Assembly: GCA_934095805.1 (NCBI GenBank)
Contig: CAKOKV010000020.1
Location: forward strand, 1 to 10,332
Direction: 5' to 3'
DNA length: 10,332 nucleotides
Source: an uncultured Bacilli bacterium
Lineage (GTDB): Bacteria > Bacillota_I > Bacilli_A > RF39 > UBA660
Below are positions 1 through 5,412 of the stretch, piece by piece. Under the pieces are notes generated by a model. It made no database searches. It was not told the DNA's origin and saw only the letters and a program-made list of their open reading frames with translations. Each line of letters begins with the position of its first letter. Position 1 is the stretch's first letter. Both the position numbers and the translations under genes were made by a program.

Positions 1-74
1 GGCAGGGGTAGAAGGACTCGAACCCTCCCCAACGGTTTTGGAGACCGGCATGCTACCACTGACACCATACCCCT
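1..74 (-). tRNA. tRNA-Trp (anticodon CCA), 3' terminal base cut off by window edge
   Basis: Read on the minus strand the segment folds as a complete cloverleaf. The 7-bp acceptor stem pairs AGGGGTA (68-74) with TACCCCT (4-10). The D arm contains AGTGGTAGC. The anticodon loop is CTCCAAA (37-43) with anticodon CCA at 39-41. The T arm has the TTCGAGT loop. The discriminator is G, followed by CC at positions 2 and 1, so the CCA tail is probably encoded and its last A is the base just outside the window. The acceptor stem and G discriminator resemble Bacillus tRNA-Trp. One C-U mismatch closes the outer end of the anticodon stem. A CCA anticodon reads UGG, in line with TGG being the Trp codon in the neighbouring genes. 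Confidence 0.95.
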
Positions 75-84
75 AGATGCCTGC

Positions 85-113
85 CTTGAATCAAAGCAAT
101 TTAATTATACAAT
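85..113 (+). promoter_or_regulatory. Possible promoter of cwlJ, overlapping the tRNA promoter
   Basis: On the plus strand TTGAAT (85-90) and TACAAT (108-113) are 17 bp apart, a reasonable sigma-A match giving a leader of about 60 bases. The -10 region also reads TATACAAT, 7 of 8 with the sporulation sigma-E -10 consensus CATACAnT, but I see no matching -35. It overlaps the divergent tRNA-Trp promoter, and its AT-richness makes chance matches likely. Confidence 0.35.
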
Positions 114-132
114 ATCATAGATAATAAATCAA
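104..132 (-). promoter_or_regulatory. Sigma-A promoter of tRNA-Trp
   Basis: On the minus strand TTGATT (127-132) and a perfect TATAAT (104-109) are separated by exactly 17 bp, with a TG immediately before the -10. The predicted transcript starts about 23 bases before the tRNA 5' end at 74, a normal tRNA leader length. Confidence 0.75.
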
Positions 133-182
133 CTTTTTATTAACATTTTTATTTATTTGTATAAAATATAATAGGTGATTTT

Positions 183-611
183 ATGCTTGTAAAATATAAT
201 AATAAAGAACTTGATTTATGTGCAAGACTGATGAGAGCTGAAGCTCTTGCTGAGGGAGATCTTGCTATGCTTATGGTTGGAAATGTAATTGTTAATAGAG
301 CTATTGCTAATTGTTTAGATTTTAAAAATATAAGAAGTATAAGCGATGTAGTCTATCAAAAGCCTGGAGGATTTGTTGGCACAAATAGTCAACTATTTAA
401 TAGTGGTGGTGCTACTACTAAAGAAAAAGAACTTGCTAAGAGAGTTTTAAAAGGAGAATATTATTATCCGGCAACTAATGCCCTATGGTATTATGGTCCT
501 AAAAAAGGTGAAGAATGTAAAGGCACTTGGTTTGGTCAAAGAAATACAGGGAGATATAAAAGTCATTGCTTTTATGCTCCTGATCCAGGTGTATGTAATG
601 AATTATATTAA
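183..611 (+). CDS. cwlJ: Spore cortex-lytic / germination cell wall hydrolase, CwlJ type
   Basis: This 142-residue protein is a single SleB/CwlJ hydrolase domain (Hydrolase_2 family), which degrades spore cortex peptidoglycan during germination. Visible blocks are RLMRAEA at residues 15-21, with E20 as the expected catalytic glutamate, VGNVIVNR at 32-39, and the C-terminal KSHCFYAP followed by CNELY. These blocks and the length match my memory of B. subtilis CwlJ rather than SleB, which is longer and has a signal peptide and a peptidoglycan-binding domain. There is no signal peptide here. Known CwlJ is made in the mother cell, sits in the coat with GerQ, and responds to calcium-dipicolinate. 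No gerQ is visible in the window. The start is supported by AGGTGA at 173-178, four bases before ATG. The gene converges on a LysM amidase and ends at a shared terminator. Confidence 0.88.
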   Translation: MLVKYNNKELDLCARLMRAEALAEGDLAMLMVGNVIVNRAIANCLDFKNIRSISDVVYQKPGGFVGTNSQLFNSGGATTKEKELAKRVLKGEYYYPATNALWYYGPKKGEECKGTWFGQRNTGRYKSHCFYAPDPGVCNELY

Positions 612-624
612 AAATCTTACAAAT

Positions 625-651
625 AAAAACATGTCTATGACATGCTTTTTT
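625..651. terminator. Bidirectional rho-independent terminator between cwlJ and the amidase
   Basis: A hairpin CATGTC (630-635), loop TAT, GACATG (639-644) is flanked by a run of A on the left (625-629) and six T on the right (646-651). It can therefore end transcription in both directions. It lies 18 bases after the cwlJ stop and 11 bases past the amidase stop. Confidence 0.85.
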
Positions 652-655
652 GTTG

Positions 656-2014
656 TTAAGTTGTTGGTAATAATAATTTTTGACCTACTTTTAACATTGT
701 TGTATTTAAATTATTAATTGTTTTTAATTTATTAACGGTTGTATTATACTTGTTAGCTATTTTCCAAAGTGAATCTCCTTCTTTAACTGTATATGTGTTG
801 TAATTTGTTGAACCAGGTATTTTTAAAACTTGGCCAATTTGTATAGTATTTGTTGATAGATTGTTTAATTTTTTAATATCACTTACTGTTACATCATATT
901 TATTAGCTATAGAGTTTAAATTATCACCTTTTTGCACAACATAGTTTATTTCTCCAGTTGAAGCTGATGGAATTTCTAATACTTGACCTATTTTTAAAAT
1001 ATTTGATGTTAAATTATTTTTTTCTTTTATTTCATTAATAGTTACATTAAACTTTTCAGCAATGTCGTATAAAGTGTCACCTTTCTTAACTGTATAAATA
1101 TTATTGTTTTTTACACCTTCATTATCATTTTTAGGTATAAATAATTGTTGATTTATTGTTAATTTATCCGATTTTAAATTATTTATTGATTTTAATGTAT
1201 CGATTGTAGTGTTATATTTTTTTGCTAAGTCCCATAAGTTATCACCATTTTTCACTTTGTAAATTAAATATTCATCTGGAGCTTTTTCATCATTTTTCGC
1301 TATTTTTAATGTTTGACCTATTTTTAATGTATTTGATGTTAATTTATTTAATTCTTTTAATTCACTTACTGTCATTCCATATTTGTGAGCTATGTCCCAT
1401 AGATTATCACCTTTTTTAACGGTGTAATATCCTTCACCAGCTGGTGCTTTGTATGGAATATTTTTATAATCTAGTACTGCTCTTACAACAGCCTCTGCAT
1501 ATTTTTCATAGTTGTTTTTTATTTGATCAACATCATCTTTTGGACTATCAATAAATCCATACTCTACAGTTACTGTTTCATTGTTTGGTGTGTCTCTTTG
1601 CATAAAGTAATAATCTTTTATTGGGTTACTTGGAAGTCTTTGCTGATAGTATTTTCTTATGTTCTGACCTTCTTTTTCTAACTCGTTTAGTATTTTTTTA
1701 GAAAGTGTGCTGTTGTTGCGGAGAGCATAGATTACTTCAGCACCGTCGCCACCCCCTGCATTCAAGTGATTAGAAATAACCACCACATCTTTTCCATCTC
1801 CAAAAAAACTTTTAACCTTATTTGTTCTTTCTCTAGGAGACAATGTTACATCTGTATCTCTAGTCATTTTTACAGGTACTCCAAGTTCTTTAAATCTATC
1901 ATACATATATTTACTAATTAACAATGTATAATCTTTTTCTTTTAAATTATTAGAAACAGCTCCAGGATCAGTTCCCCCGTGTCCTGGATCAATAACAATT
2001 CCTTTTAAAGCCAT
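656..2014 (-). CDS. N-acetylmuramoyl-L-alanine amidase with five LysM repeats
   Basis: This 452-residue protein has an N-terminal Amidase_3 zinc domain (about 3-185) followed by five LysM peptidoglycan-binding modules. It should cleave the bond between muramic acid and L-alanine of the stem peptide. Expected zinc ligands are H12 (in DPGHGG), E26 and H83 (in SNHLNA); the catalytic glutamate is E151 (in VEYGF). All are present, so it looks active. The LysM modules begin near residues 196, 250, 305, 356 and 406, each with a [YV]xVxxGDxL core and a final IGQxLxIP-like end. There is no signal peptide or membrane segment. This resembles sporulation amidases such as CwlC, which act when the mother cell lyses, although CwlC carries SPOR rather than LysM repeats. 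AGGTGA (2019-2024) precedes the ATG by four bases, the same start context as cwlJ. A prophage endolysin is the main alternative, but no holin or phage gene is nearby. Confidence 0.93.
   Translation of the reverse strand: MALKGIVIDPGHGGTDPGAVSNNLKEKDYTLLISKYMYDRFKELGVPVKMTRDTDVTLSPRERTNKVKSFFGDGKDVVVISNHLNAGGGDGAEVIYALRNNSTLSKKILNELEKEGQNIRKYYQQRLPSNPIKDYYFMQRDTPNNETVTVEYGFIDSPKDDVDQIKNNYEKYAEAVVRAVLDYKNIPYKAPAGEGYYTVKKGDNLWDIAHKYGMTVSELKELNKLTSNTLKIGQTLKIAKNDEKAPDEYLIYKVKNGDNLWDLAKKYNTTIDTLKSINNLKSDKLTINQQLFIPKNDNEGVKNNNIYTVKKGDTLYDIAEKFNVTINEIKEKNNLTSNILKIGQVLEIPSASTGEINYVVQKGDNLNSIANKYDVTVSDIKKLNNLSTNTIQIGQVLKIPGSTNYNTYTVKEGDSLWKIANKYNTTVNKLKTINNLNTTMLKVGQKLLLPTT
665..1429 (-). repeat. Five tandem LysM-coding repeats
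   Basis: Five diverged copies of roughly 130-165 bp each encode the LysM modules of the amidase. Copies 1 and 3 still share near-identical DNA over their 3' ends around 1313-1349 and 968-1010 (ACCTATTTTTAA followed by TTTGATGTTAA on the plus strand). This suggests relatively recent internal duplication or gene conversion. Confidence 0.75.
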
Positions 2015-2029
2015 AAAATCACCTAATCT

Positions 2030-2037
2030 ATTGTATG
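2030..2037 (-). promoter_or_regulatory. Possible sporulation-type -10 element upstream of the amidase
   Basis: On the minus strand CATACAAT matches the sigma-E -10 consensus CATACAnT exactly and also the sigma-K -10 pattern CATAnnnTA. No convincing -35 is seen. The implied start lies at about 2023, inside the ribosome binding site, which gives an unusually short leader. The call is therefore weak. It is noted because the encoded protein looks like a sporulation enzyme. Confidence 0.22.
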
Positions 2038-2074
2038 AGATTATTATGTTTTTGCTATTATTTTATTGCATTTT

Positions 2075-2099
2075 AAAACCTTCAATCACTTGAAGGTTT
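2075..2099 (-). terminator. Rho-independent terminator of the transglutaminase-like gene
   Basis: A perfect 10-bp stem pairs AAACCTTCAA (2076-2085) with TTGAAGGTTT (2090-2099) around a 4-base loop. On the minus strand it is followed by TTTTAAAAT. It begins 8 bases past the gene's stop codon and insulates the downstream amidase gene. Confidence 0.85.
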
Positions 2100-2106
2100 A
2101 TTATAT

Positions 2107-2988
2107 TTATTCAGTTAATCTACTTTTGTTTACAAGTCTTAATCTTGTTCCATCTAGCTCTTCTGTAAATTGTGGTGATATATATCTTACTGGTTCACCC
2201 TTTCCCATATCAGAATTTAGTGTTATTTCAAATCCATCTTTAGGATTTTCAATATTTCCACCTATACATCCAGTAGTAGTATCAAGTATGCTATATGTTC
2301 CATCTTCTCTTTCAAATATTGGAAAGCAATGATGTTCTTTTTGGTCTCCTATAAATACACCTGATGTTATTATGAATGAATTAATTCCAGCAAAAGATAA
2401 TAAACTACCTACAGCTGCATTCTTTTCAACACACATAGCATAATCTCCAATGTTTTTGAACATTTCCTGAGGTTGTAAATAGTCATCTTCAAGTTCAACA
2501 TAATCAGGGCTTGATAATACATAGTCAGTTCTTACAGATGAAATCATTGATCTCATTGGACGATATAATCCTCTTTGTTCCAATTTTTGTTCATATTCTC
2601 TTAACTTATTTTCTAGAGCTATATACTTTTCATCACTTGGGTCTGCTTTATAATATTCTAAAATTGTTGAAAAGACTAAGAAAGCTATAGTTGTATTATT
2701 ACAAAAATCATTTCCTGCTTTTTTATATTCTCTTGCTTTCCTAATAAAAATCTTATAAAATTCTTTATCATCTGGTACATAAAATGGCTTTGGCAACCAA
2801 CCTCCAAATGGTATTGGACAATTATTAACCATTCCAAAGTGCATTGTAATATTTGAGTTAGTACTACTAACATACATTTTTTCTTGCCATAAACAATCTT
2901 TAAGTCTTGTGTAATATATTTCATCATCTGTTAAATCAGAATCTAATAATTCATCAAAACCTTTTACTCCATTTAATATATTATTCAT
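2107..2988 (-). CDS. Uncharacterised cytoplasmic protein with a transglutaminase-like Cys-His-Asp pattern
   Basis: I do not recognise this 293-residue protein as a named family. Residues 183-240 follow the order seen in transglutaminase-like papain-fold enzymes. C186 starts a helix-like stretch (MCVEKNAAVGSLLSFAGI). H219/H220 then precede a hydrophobic strand (CFPIF). D236 follows in SILDTTTG. Family members with this order are proteases, peptide cyclases or amidases acting on proteins or peptidoglycan stem peptides. The first 180 residues are mostly helical with no repeats, signal peptide or membrane segment, so it should act in the cytoplasm. Another conserved-looking patch is CPIPFGGWLPKPFY at 57-70. 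The ATG has a strong AGGGGGAG site (2992-2999) three bases upstream. It is a single-gene unit with its own promoter and terminator, between two wall hydrolases and a putative pseudogene. The fold is inferred from motif order alone. Confidence 0.8.
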   Translation of the reverse strand: MNNILNGVKGFDELLDSDLTDDEIYYTRLKDCLWQEKMYVSSTNSNITMHFGMVNNCPIPFGGWLPKPFYVPDDKEFYKIFIRKAREYKKAGNDFCNNTTIAFLVFSTILEYYKADPSDEKYIALENKLREYEQKLEQRGLYRPMRSMISSVRTDYVLSSPDYVELEDDYLQPQEMFKNIGDYAMCVEKNAAVGSLLSFAGINSFIITSGVFIGDQKEHHCFPIFEREDGTYSILDTTTGCIGGNIENPKDGFEITLNSDMGKGEPVRYISPQFTEELDGTRLRLVNKSRLTE

Positions 2989-3002
2989 TTTCTCCCCCTT
3001 TT

Positions 3003-3019
3003 GAAAATAAAATATTTTC
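3003..3019 (-). promoter_or_regulatory. Small leader hairpin just upstream of the ribosome binding site
   Basis: On the minus strand GAAAATA and TATTTTC form a 7-bp stem with a 3-base loop, ending three bases before the AGGGGGAG site of the transglutaminase-like gene. It lies inside the predicted leader (about 3032-2989). It may only stabilise the mRNA end or tune access to the site. The stem is mostly A-U pairs and weak. Confidence 0.35.
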
Positions 3020-3038
3020 CATCACTTTTTCGGCTCAT

Positions 3039-3067
3039 ATTATATCATATTTGCTTTGAAATGTCTA
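3039..3067 (-). promoter_or_regulatory. Strong sigma-A promoter with extended -10 for the transglutaminase-like gene
   Basis: On the minus strand TAGACA (3062-3067), a 17-bp spacer and a perfect TATAAT (3039-3044) are preceded by TGA, completing the extended -10 pattern TGnTATAAT. The predicted start is about 3032, giving a leader of roughly 44 bases. This is among the best promoter matches in the window and suggests vegetative expression. Confidence 0.78.
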
Positions 3068-3088
3068 TCCTTTCTTACAATAACAAAT

Positions 3089-3117
3089 AAAAAAATATAT
3101 TCATCAATATATTTTTT
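3089..3117 (-). terminator. AT-rich terminator after the VEWGG-domain gene
   Basis: A 12-bp stem of only A-T pairs joins 3090-3101 and 3106-3117 around the loop CATC. On the minus strand it ends in a run of T (3095-3089). It lies about 20 bases beyond the stop codon at 3137. The sequence is nearly symmetric, so it could also act on plus-strand transcripts. Confidence 0.65.
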
Positions 3118-3136
3118 ATCGTTTTAGACTAAATAT

Positions 3137-3646
3137 TTATTTAATTTCTCTTCCACCCCACTCAACTATTGTATATCCTTTTCTTGTTACTTTTTCTAAT
3201 TTCTGTTCTTTTACATTAATATATTTATTGAGTGGCTTAAAATCCATTATTACTCTTATTAAAGTATCTGGAGTTTCACTAACTTCAAGAGGCATATAAC
3301 TATTTACTTCGTCTGTATTTCTAAATCTAATAAAATTATAATTATTATTTTCAAGTTTATCTATCCAATAAATAATAAATTCATTAATTTCTCTTTCATT
3401 TAGTCCAAGATATGCCAACTTTTCTTCTAAGAATTTAACTGTATCTTCTCCTTTTACAACAAACCCTTCGTTCATATTAATTTTTGTATTGTCTATAGCT
3501 TCCCAATATAGTGCATAATAATTCTTATTAGTCTTGTAATCATATATATTTCCTGACTTATCAACTCTAATATTCCATTCATTATTATACTTTGGATAAG
3601 TATGTGTTAACAATTTGTCATTCTTTAATTTAATAGTGATATCCAT
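3137..3646 (-). CDS. VEWGG-type domain protein of unknown function, probably lacking its true N-terminus
   Basis: The 169-residue reading frame matches, from memory, an unnamed family found in many Bacillota and other phyla, often on secreted or membrane-anchored proteins. Conserved blocks are YPKYNNEWNI, YALYWEA, NEGFVVKGEDTVKFLEEKL, LGLNEREINEFIIYW, the PDTLIRVIMDFKPL stretch and the final VEWGGREIK. No function is known to me. The ATG at 3646 is doubtful. The preceding in-frame codons read KPIIYIYPEKE, which is the family's usual opening, and the apparent AAAAGGAA ribosome site is just the EKE codons, only two bases from the ATG. Frame 3647-3691 stays open until the TAA that ends the upstream gene. 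Either a non-ATG start within 3647-3691 is used, or this is the 3' half of an interrupted gene. Confidence 0.7.
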   Translation of the reverse strand: MDITIKLKNDKLLTHTYPKYNNEWNIRVDKSGNIYDYKTNKNYYALYWEAIDNTKINMNEGFVVKGEDTVKFLEEKLAYLGLNEREINEFIIYWIDKLENNNYNFIRFRNTDEVNSYMPLEVSETPDTLIRVIMDFKPLNKYINVKEQKLEKVTRKGYTIVEWGGREIK

Positions 3647-3691
3647 TTCCTTTTCTGGATAAATATAAATAATTGGTTTATATACAATATC

Positions 3692-4180
3692 TTAATTACA
3701 TTCTTTAGTTTCTGTCACTCTATATAATACTTTTACGGAATCCATGTTTATATCATCTTTTGAAACAGGTATTGTTATAACTTTATTATATGGTGCACAA
3801 ACTCCACATCCATAAGTCATATCAAAATATAAATTCAAGTTATTATTTGAATCATATTTTTGATATTTATATTCTATTGATTCATGACAATCATCAAAAT
3901 TATTTATTGTAAGTAATATATAATTTTTATCTTCAAAGTCTGATACTTTTAAATTTTTAATCATATGTTCTTCTTCAAAATTTAAATATTCATTATAATT
4001 TGTTATTAAATTAAGTTTATATTCTGAATCAAATATTTCATATTTATTAACTACTGGATTATCATTGTTATTATTTCTATTCATAAAATAAAATATAACT
4101 CCGACTAATGCTACTGCTATTATAATTATTACAATTATACTTATACTTTTATTCTCATCTTTATTAGTTTTATTTTTCAT
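3692..4180 (-). CDS. Single-pass membrane-anchored protein with conserved-looking cysteines
   Basis: I do not recognise a named family in this 162-residue protein. The N-terminus is a lysine-rich cytoplasmic tail (1-11), then one membrane helix (about 13-33), an Asn-rich linker (34-45) and an external domain of mixed beta character. The external part has four cysteines, C98, C125, C128 and C161; C125 and C128 form a CGVC pair, which would suit disulfides outside the cell. The linker lacks a lipobox. The start has GAGGTAGGAT immediately upstream. It ends 45 bases before the next ATG, in the same reading frame, so it may be the 5' half of one longer membrane protein whose C-terminal domain is the VEWGG unit. 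I infer an extracytoplasmic location from the helix and charge pattern only. Confidence 0.75.
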   Translation of the reverse strand: MKNKTNKDENKSISIIVIIIIAVALVGVIFYFMNRNNNNDNPVVNKYEIFDSEYKLNLITNYNEYLNFEEEHMIKNLKVSDFEDKNYILLTINNFDDCHESIEYKYQKYDSNNNLNLYFDMTYGCGVCAPYNKVITIPVSKDDINMDSVKVLYRVTETKECN

Positions 4181-4198
4181 ATCCTACCTCTTATCTAA

Positions 4199-4207
4199 AT
4201 TTTATCA
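4199..4207 (-). promoter_or_regulatory. Candidate extended -10 promoter for the membrane-anchored protein gene
   Basis: On the minus strand TGATAAAAT fits the extended -10 pattern with one mismatch. The hexamer 17 bp upstream (GTGTCT) is a poor -35. The implied leader is about 10-12 bases, including the ribosome site. The gap of 83 bp from the ABC operon favours some promoter here. Confidence 0.3.
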
Positions 4208-4217
4208 TACTACAAAT

Positions 4218-4245
4218 AAAAAGACACTAATTCTTATAAAAATTA
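4218..4245 (-). terminator. Weak candidate terminator after the ABC operon
   Basis: On the minus strand TAATT and AATTA (ends of 4228-4245) pair with an internal mismatch and a tiny loop. Five bases later comes TTTTT (4218-4222). The stem is short and entirely A-T, so termination here may be partial and could let the operon read into the next gene. Confidence 0.3.
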
Positions 4246-4263
4246 ATTTCAAATTTATTACTT

Positions 4264-5412
4264 TTATGCTATAACTCTTTTCTTTTTAGTAACTATATTG
4301 TTTATTATGATGAATAATATAGTAAATGCTAGTATTATAGCTGTATTTATAAATACTGTGTGAAGTGTACTTGTGTTAATAACTTCTATTGTTTTTATTA
4401 TTTCATTACTACTTATAAAATAATATGTTGGTAAAATGTGAGCAATTTTTATTACTGAACTTGGTAGCCATTCAAGAGGTATAAAAGCTCCACATAGAAA
4501 TGCTGAACCTAATGCTACTACATTTACTATTCCACTTACTGCTACTTTACTACTTACTAATGAACTTATAAGTAATGATAATGTTAAACAACTCATTGTA
4601 AATACAAATTCATTTCCAATAAATAGTAAACCCCTTATTGAGAAAATCTCACTTCCCAATATTATAAATCCAAGTAATGTATATAAACCCCATACAACTA
4701 TCGCATAAATGGAACTAGATAATAGCAAAAGTCTATTATGTTTTTTATAATTCATACTGCTTATTATTATTCTTTTGTTAACAGATTGTTCATGAAAACT
4801 TGTAATTACTAAACAAATAATATATATGGTAACTGCCATAATACTATAACTAGCGAAATTAAAATATCTAGTTATACTTGTTAATTTATCTGTATTTAAT
4901 TTTGATACTATTTCAACATTAGTTTTATTCTTTAAACTTTCATTTATATTGTTAATAAGTTCATTTTCATTTATATTTGTTTTTAAATATATGTTTTGTG
5001 TCTCAATGTATCTACTAAGCATCATTTCTGTTAAAGCTGCATCATAAGTATCAACTTTTTTTATTTCAAGTTCTACGGTTTTACCATTTAATGTATCTGC
5101 CCTATAATTCTTAGGTATATAAATTATATAACTAATATCTCTATAAAATAATGCATCATCTCTTGCTGATTCATCATCTTTAATATCAATCACATTTGAA
5201 TTATCAGTTAAATAATCTACTAAATTTTTAGTTATGCCTTCATACTTATCGTTATTCACTATTAATATGTCAGGTTTTGATGATGAAAACTCTATTCCTG
5301 TATCATTAGCTGTAGTATTTAGTCCTCCAAATACTATTAACATAACTGTATATAATATAATTGTTCCTTTATACTTTTTAATTATTTTCCAAAATGTATT
5401 AAATACTGTCAT
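4264..5412 (-). CDS. ABC-2 type transporter permease, second subunit
   Basis: This 382-residue protein has the ABC2_membrane_3 layout. There is one N-terminal helix (about 17-31), a large external domain (about 32-183), then five helices near 186-205, 230-252, 265-285, 292-312 and 353-371. A lysine-rich cytoplasmic end follows. The GAFIPLEWLPSSV stretch before the last segment, followed by ILPTYY, is typical of ABC-2 exporters. It should pair with the neighbouring permease as a heterodimeric channel driven by the ATPase. The start overlaps the previous gene by 14 bases and has AAGGAG eight bases upstream of ATG, so expression is coupled but independently initiated. The substrate cannot be read from sequence; families of this kind export drugs, peptides, lipids or antimicrobial compounds. 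It is the last gene of the operon. Confidence 0.88.
   Translation of the reverse strand: MTVFNTFWKIIKKYKGTIILYTVMLIVFGGLNTTANDTGIEFSSSKPDILIVNNDKYEGITKNLVDYLTDNSNVIDIKDDESARDDALFYRDISYIIYIPKNYRADTLNGKTVELEIKKVDTYDAALTEMMLSRYIETQNIYLKTNINENELINNINESLKNKTNVEIVSKLNTDKLTSITRYFNFASYSIMAVTIYIICLVITSFHEQSVNKRIIISSMNYKKHNRLLLLSSSIYAIVVWGLYTLLGFIILGSEIFSIRGLLFIGNEFVFTMSCLTLSLLISSLVSSKVAVSGIVNVVALGSAFLCGAFIPLEWLPSSVIKIAHILPTYYFISSNEIIKTIEVINTSTLHTVFINTAIILAFTILFIIINNIVTKKKRVIA

Larger units (their letters stand above)
3137..4180 (-). pseudogene. Possible single gene interrupted by one in-frame TAA at 3692-3694
   Basis: From the ATG at 4180 to the TAA at 3137 the frame is open for 347 codons except for one TAA at 3692-3694. 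The codons after this stop read DIVYKPIIYIYPEKE and lead into the VEWGG-family domain. That opening motif belongs to the domain, so coding conservation appears to reach past the ATG to the stop. The combined product would be a membrane-anchored, cysteine-bearing protein with a C-terminal VEWGG domain, an architecture I would expect for this family. A one-base change from a sense codon, a base-call error or programmed readthrough could all explain it. Two independent genes remain possible. Confidence 0.5.

Noticed and set aside
167..172. Perfect TATAAT directly before the cwlJ ribosome site
   Set aside because: As a -10 it would start transcription after the AGGTGA site, leaving a leaderless mRNA and wasting a good ribosome site. 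In DNA this AT-rich such hexamers are common by chance.
478..717. Plus-strand frame of 79 codons overlapping the cwlJ 3' end
   Set aside because: It lies in another frame of cwlJ, crosses the terminator, and its product is low-complexity hydrophobic sequence with no ribosome site.
1222..1419. Plus-strand frame opposite the LysM repeats
   Set aside because: It is the antisense of a conserved repeat region and encodes Leu/His/Phe-rich sequence typical of antisense reading of AT-rich genes.
183..2014. Prophage lysis cassette (endolysin plus wall hydrolase)
   Set aside because: No holin, tail, integrase or attachment site is seen, and the plus-strand gene aligns with CwlJ of spores rather than with phage lysins. 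The tRNA gene nearby made me look for an attachment repeat, but none was found.
2066..2332. Plus-strand frame of 88 codons antisense to the transglutaminase-like gene
   Set aside because: It starts within the terminator region, has no ribosome site, and lies over a well supported minus-strand gene.
2685..2927. Minus-strand frame of 80 codons inside the transglutaminase-like gene
   Set aside because: It is a different frame within a longer gene that has its own strong promoter and start, and it shows no recognisable domain.
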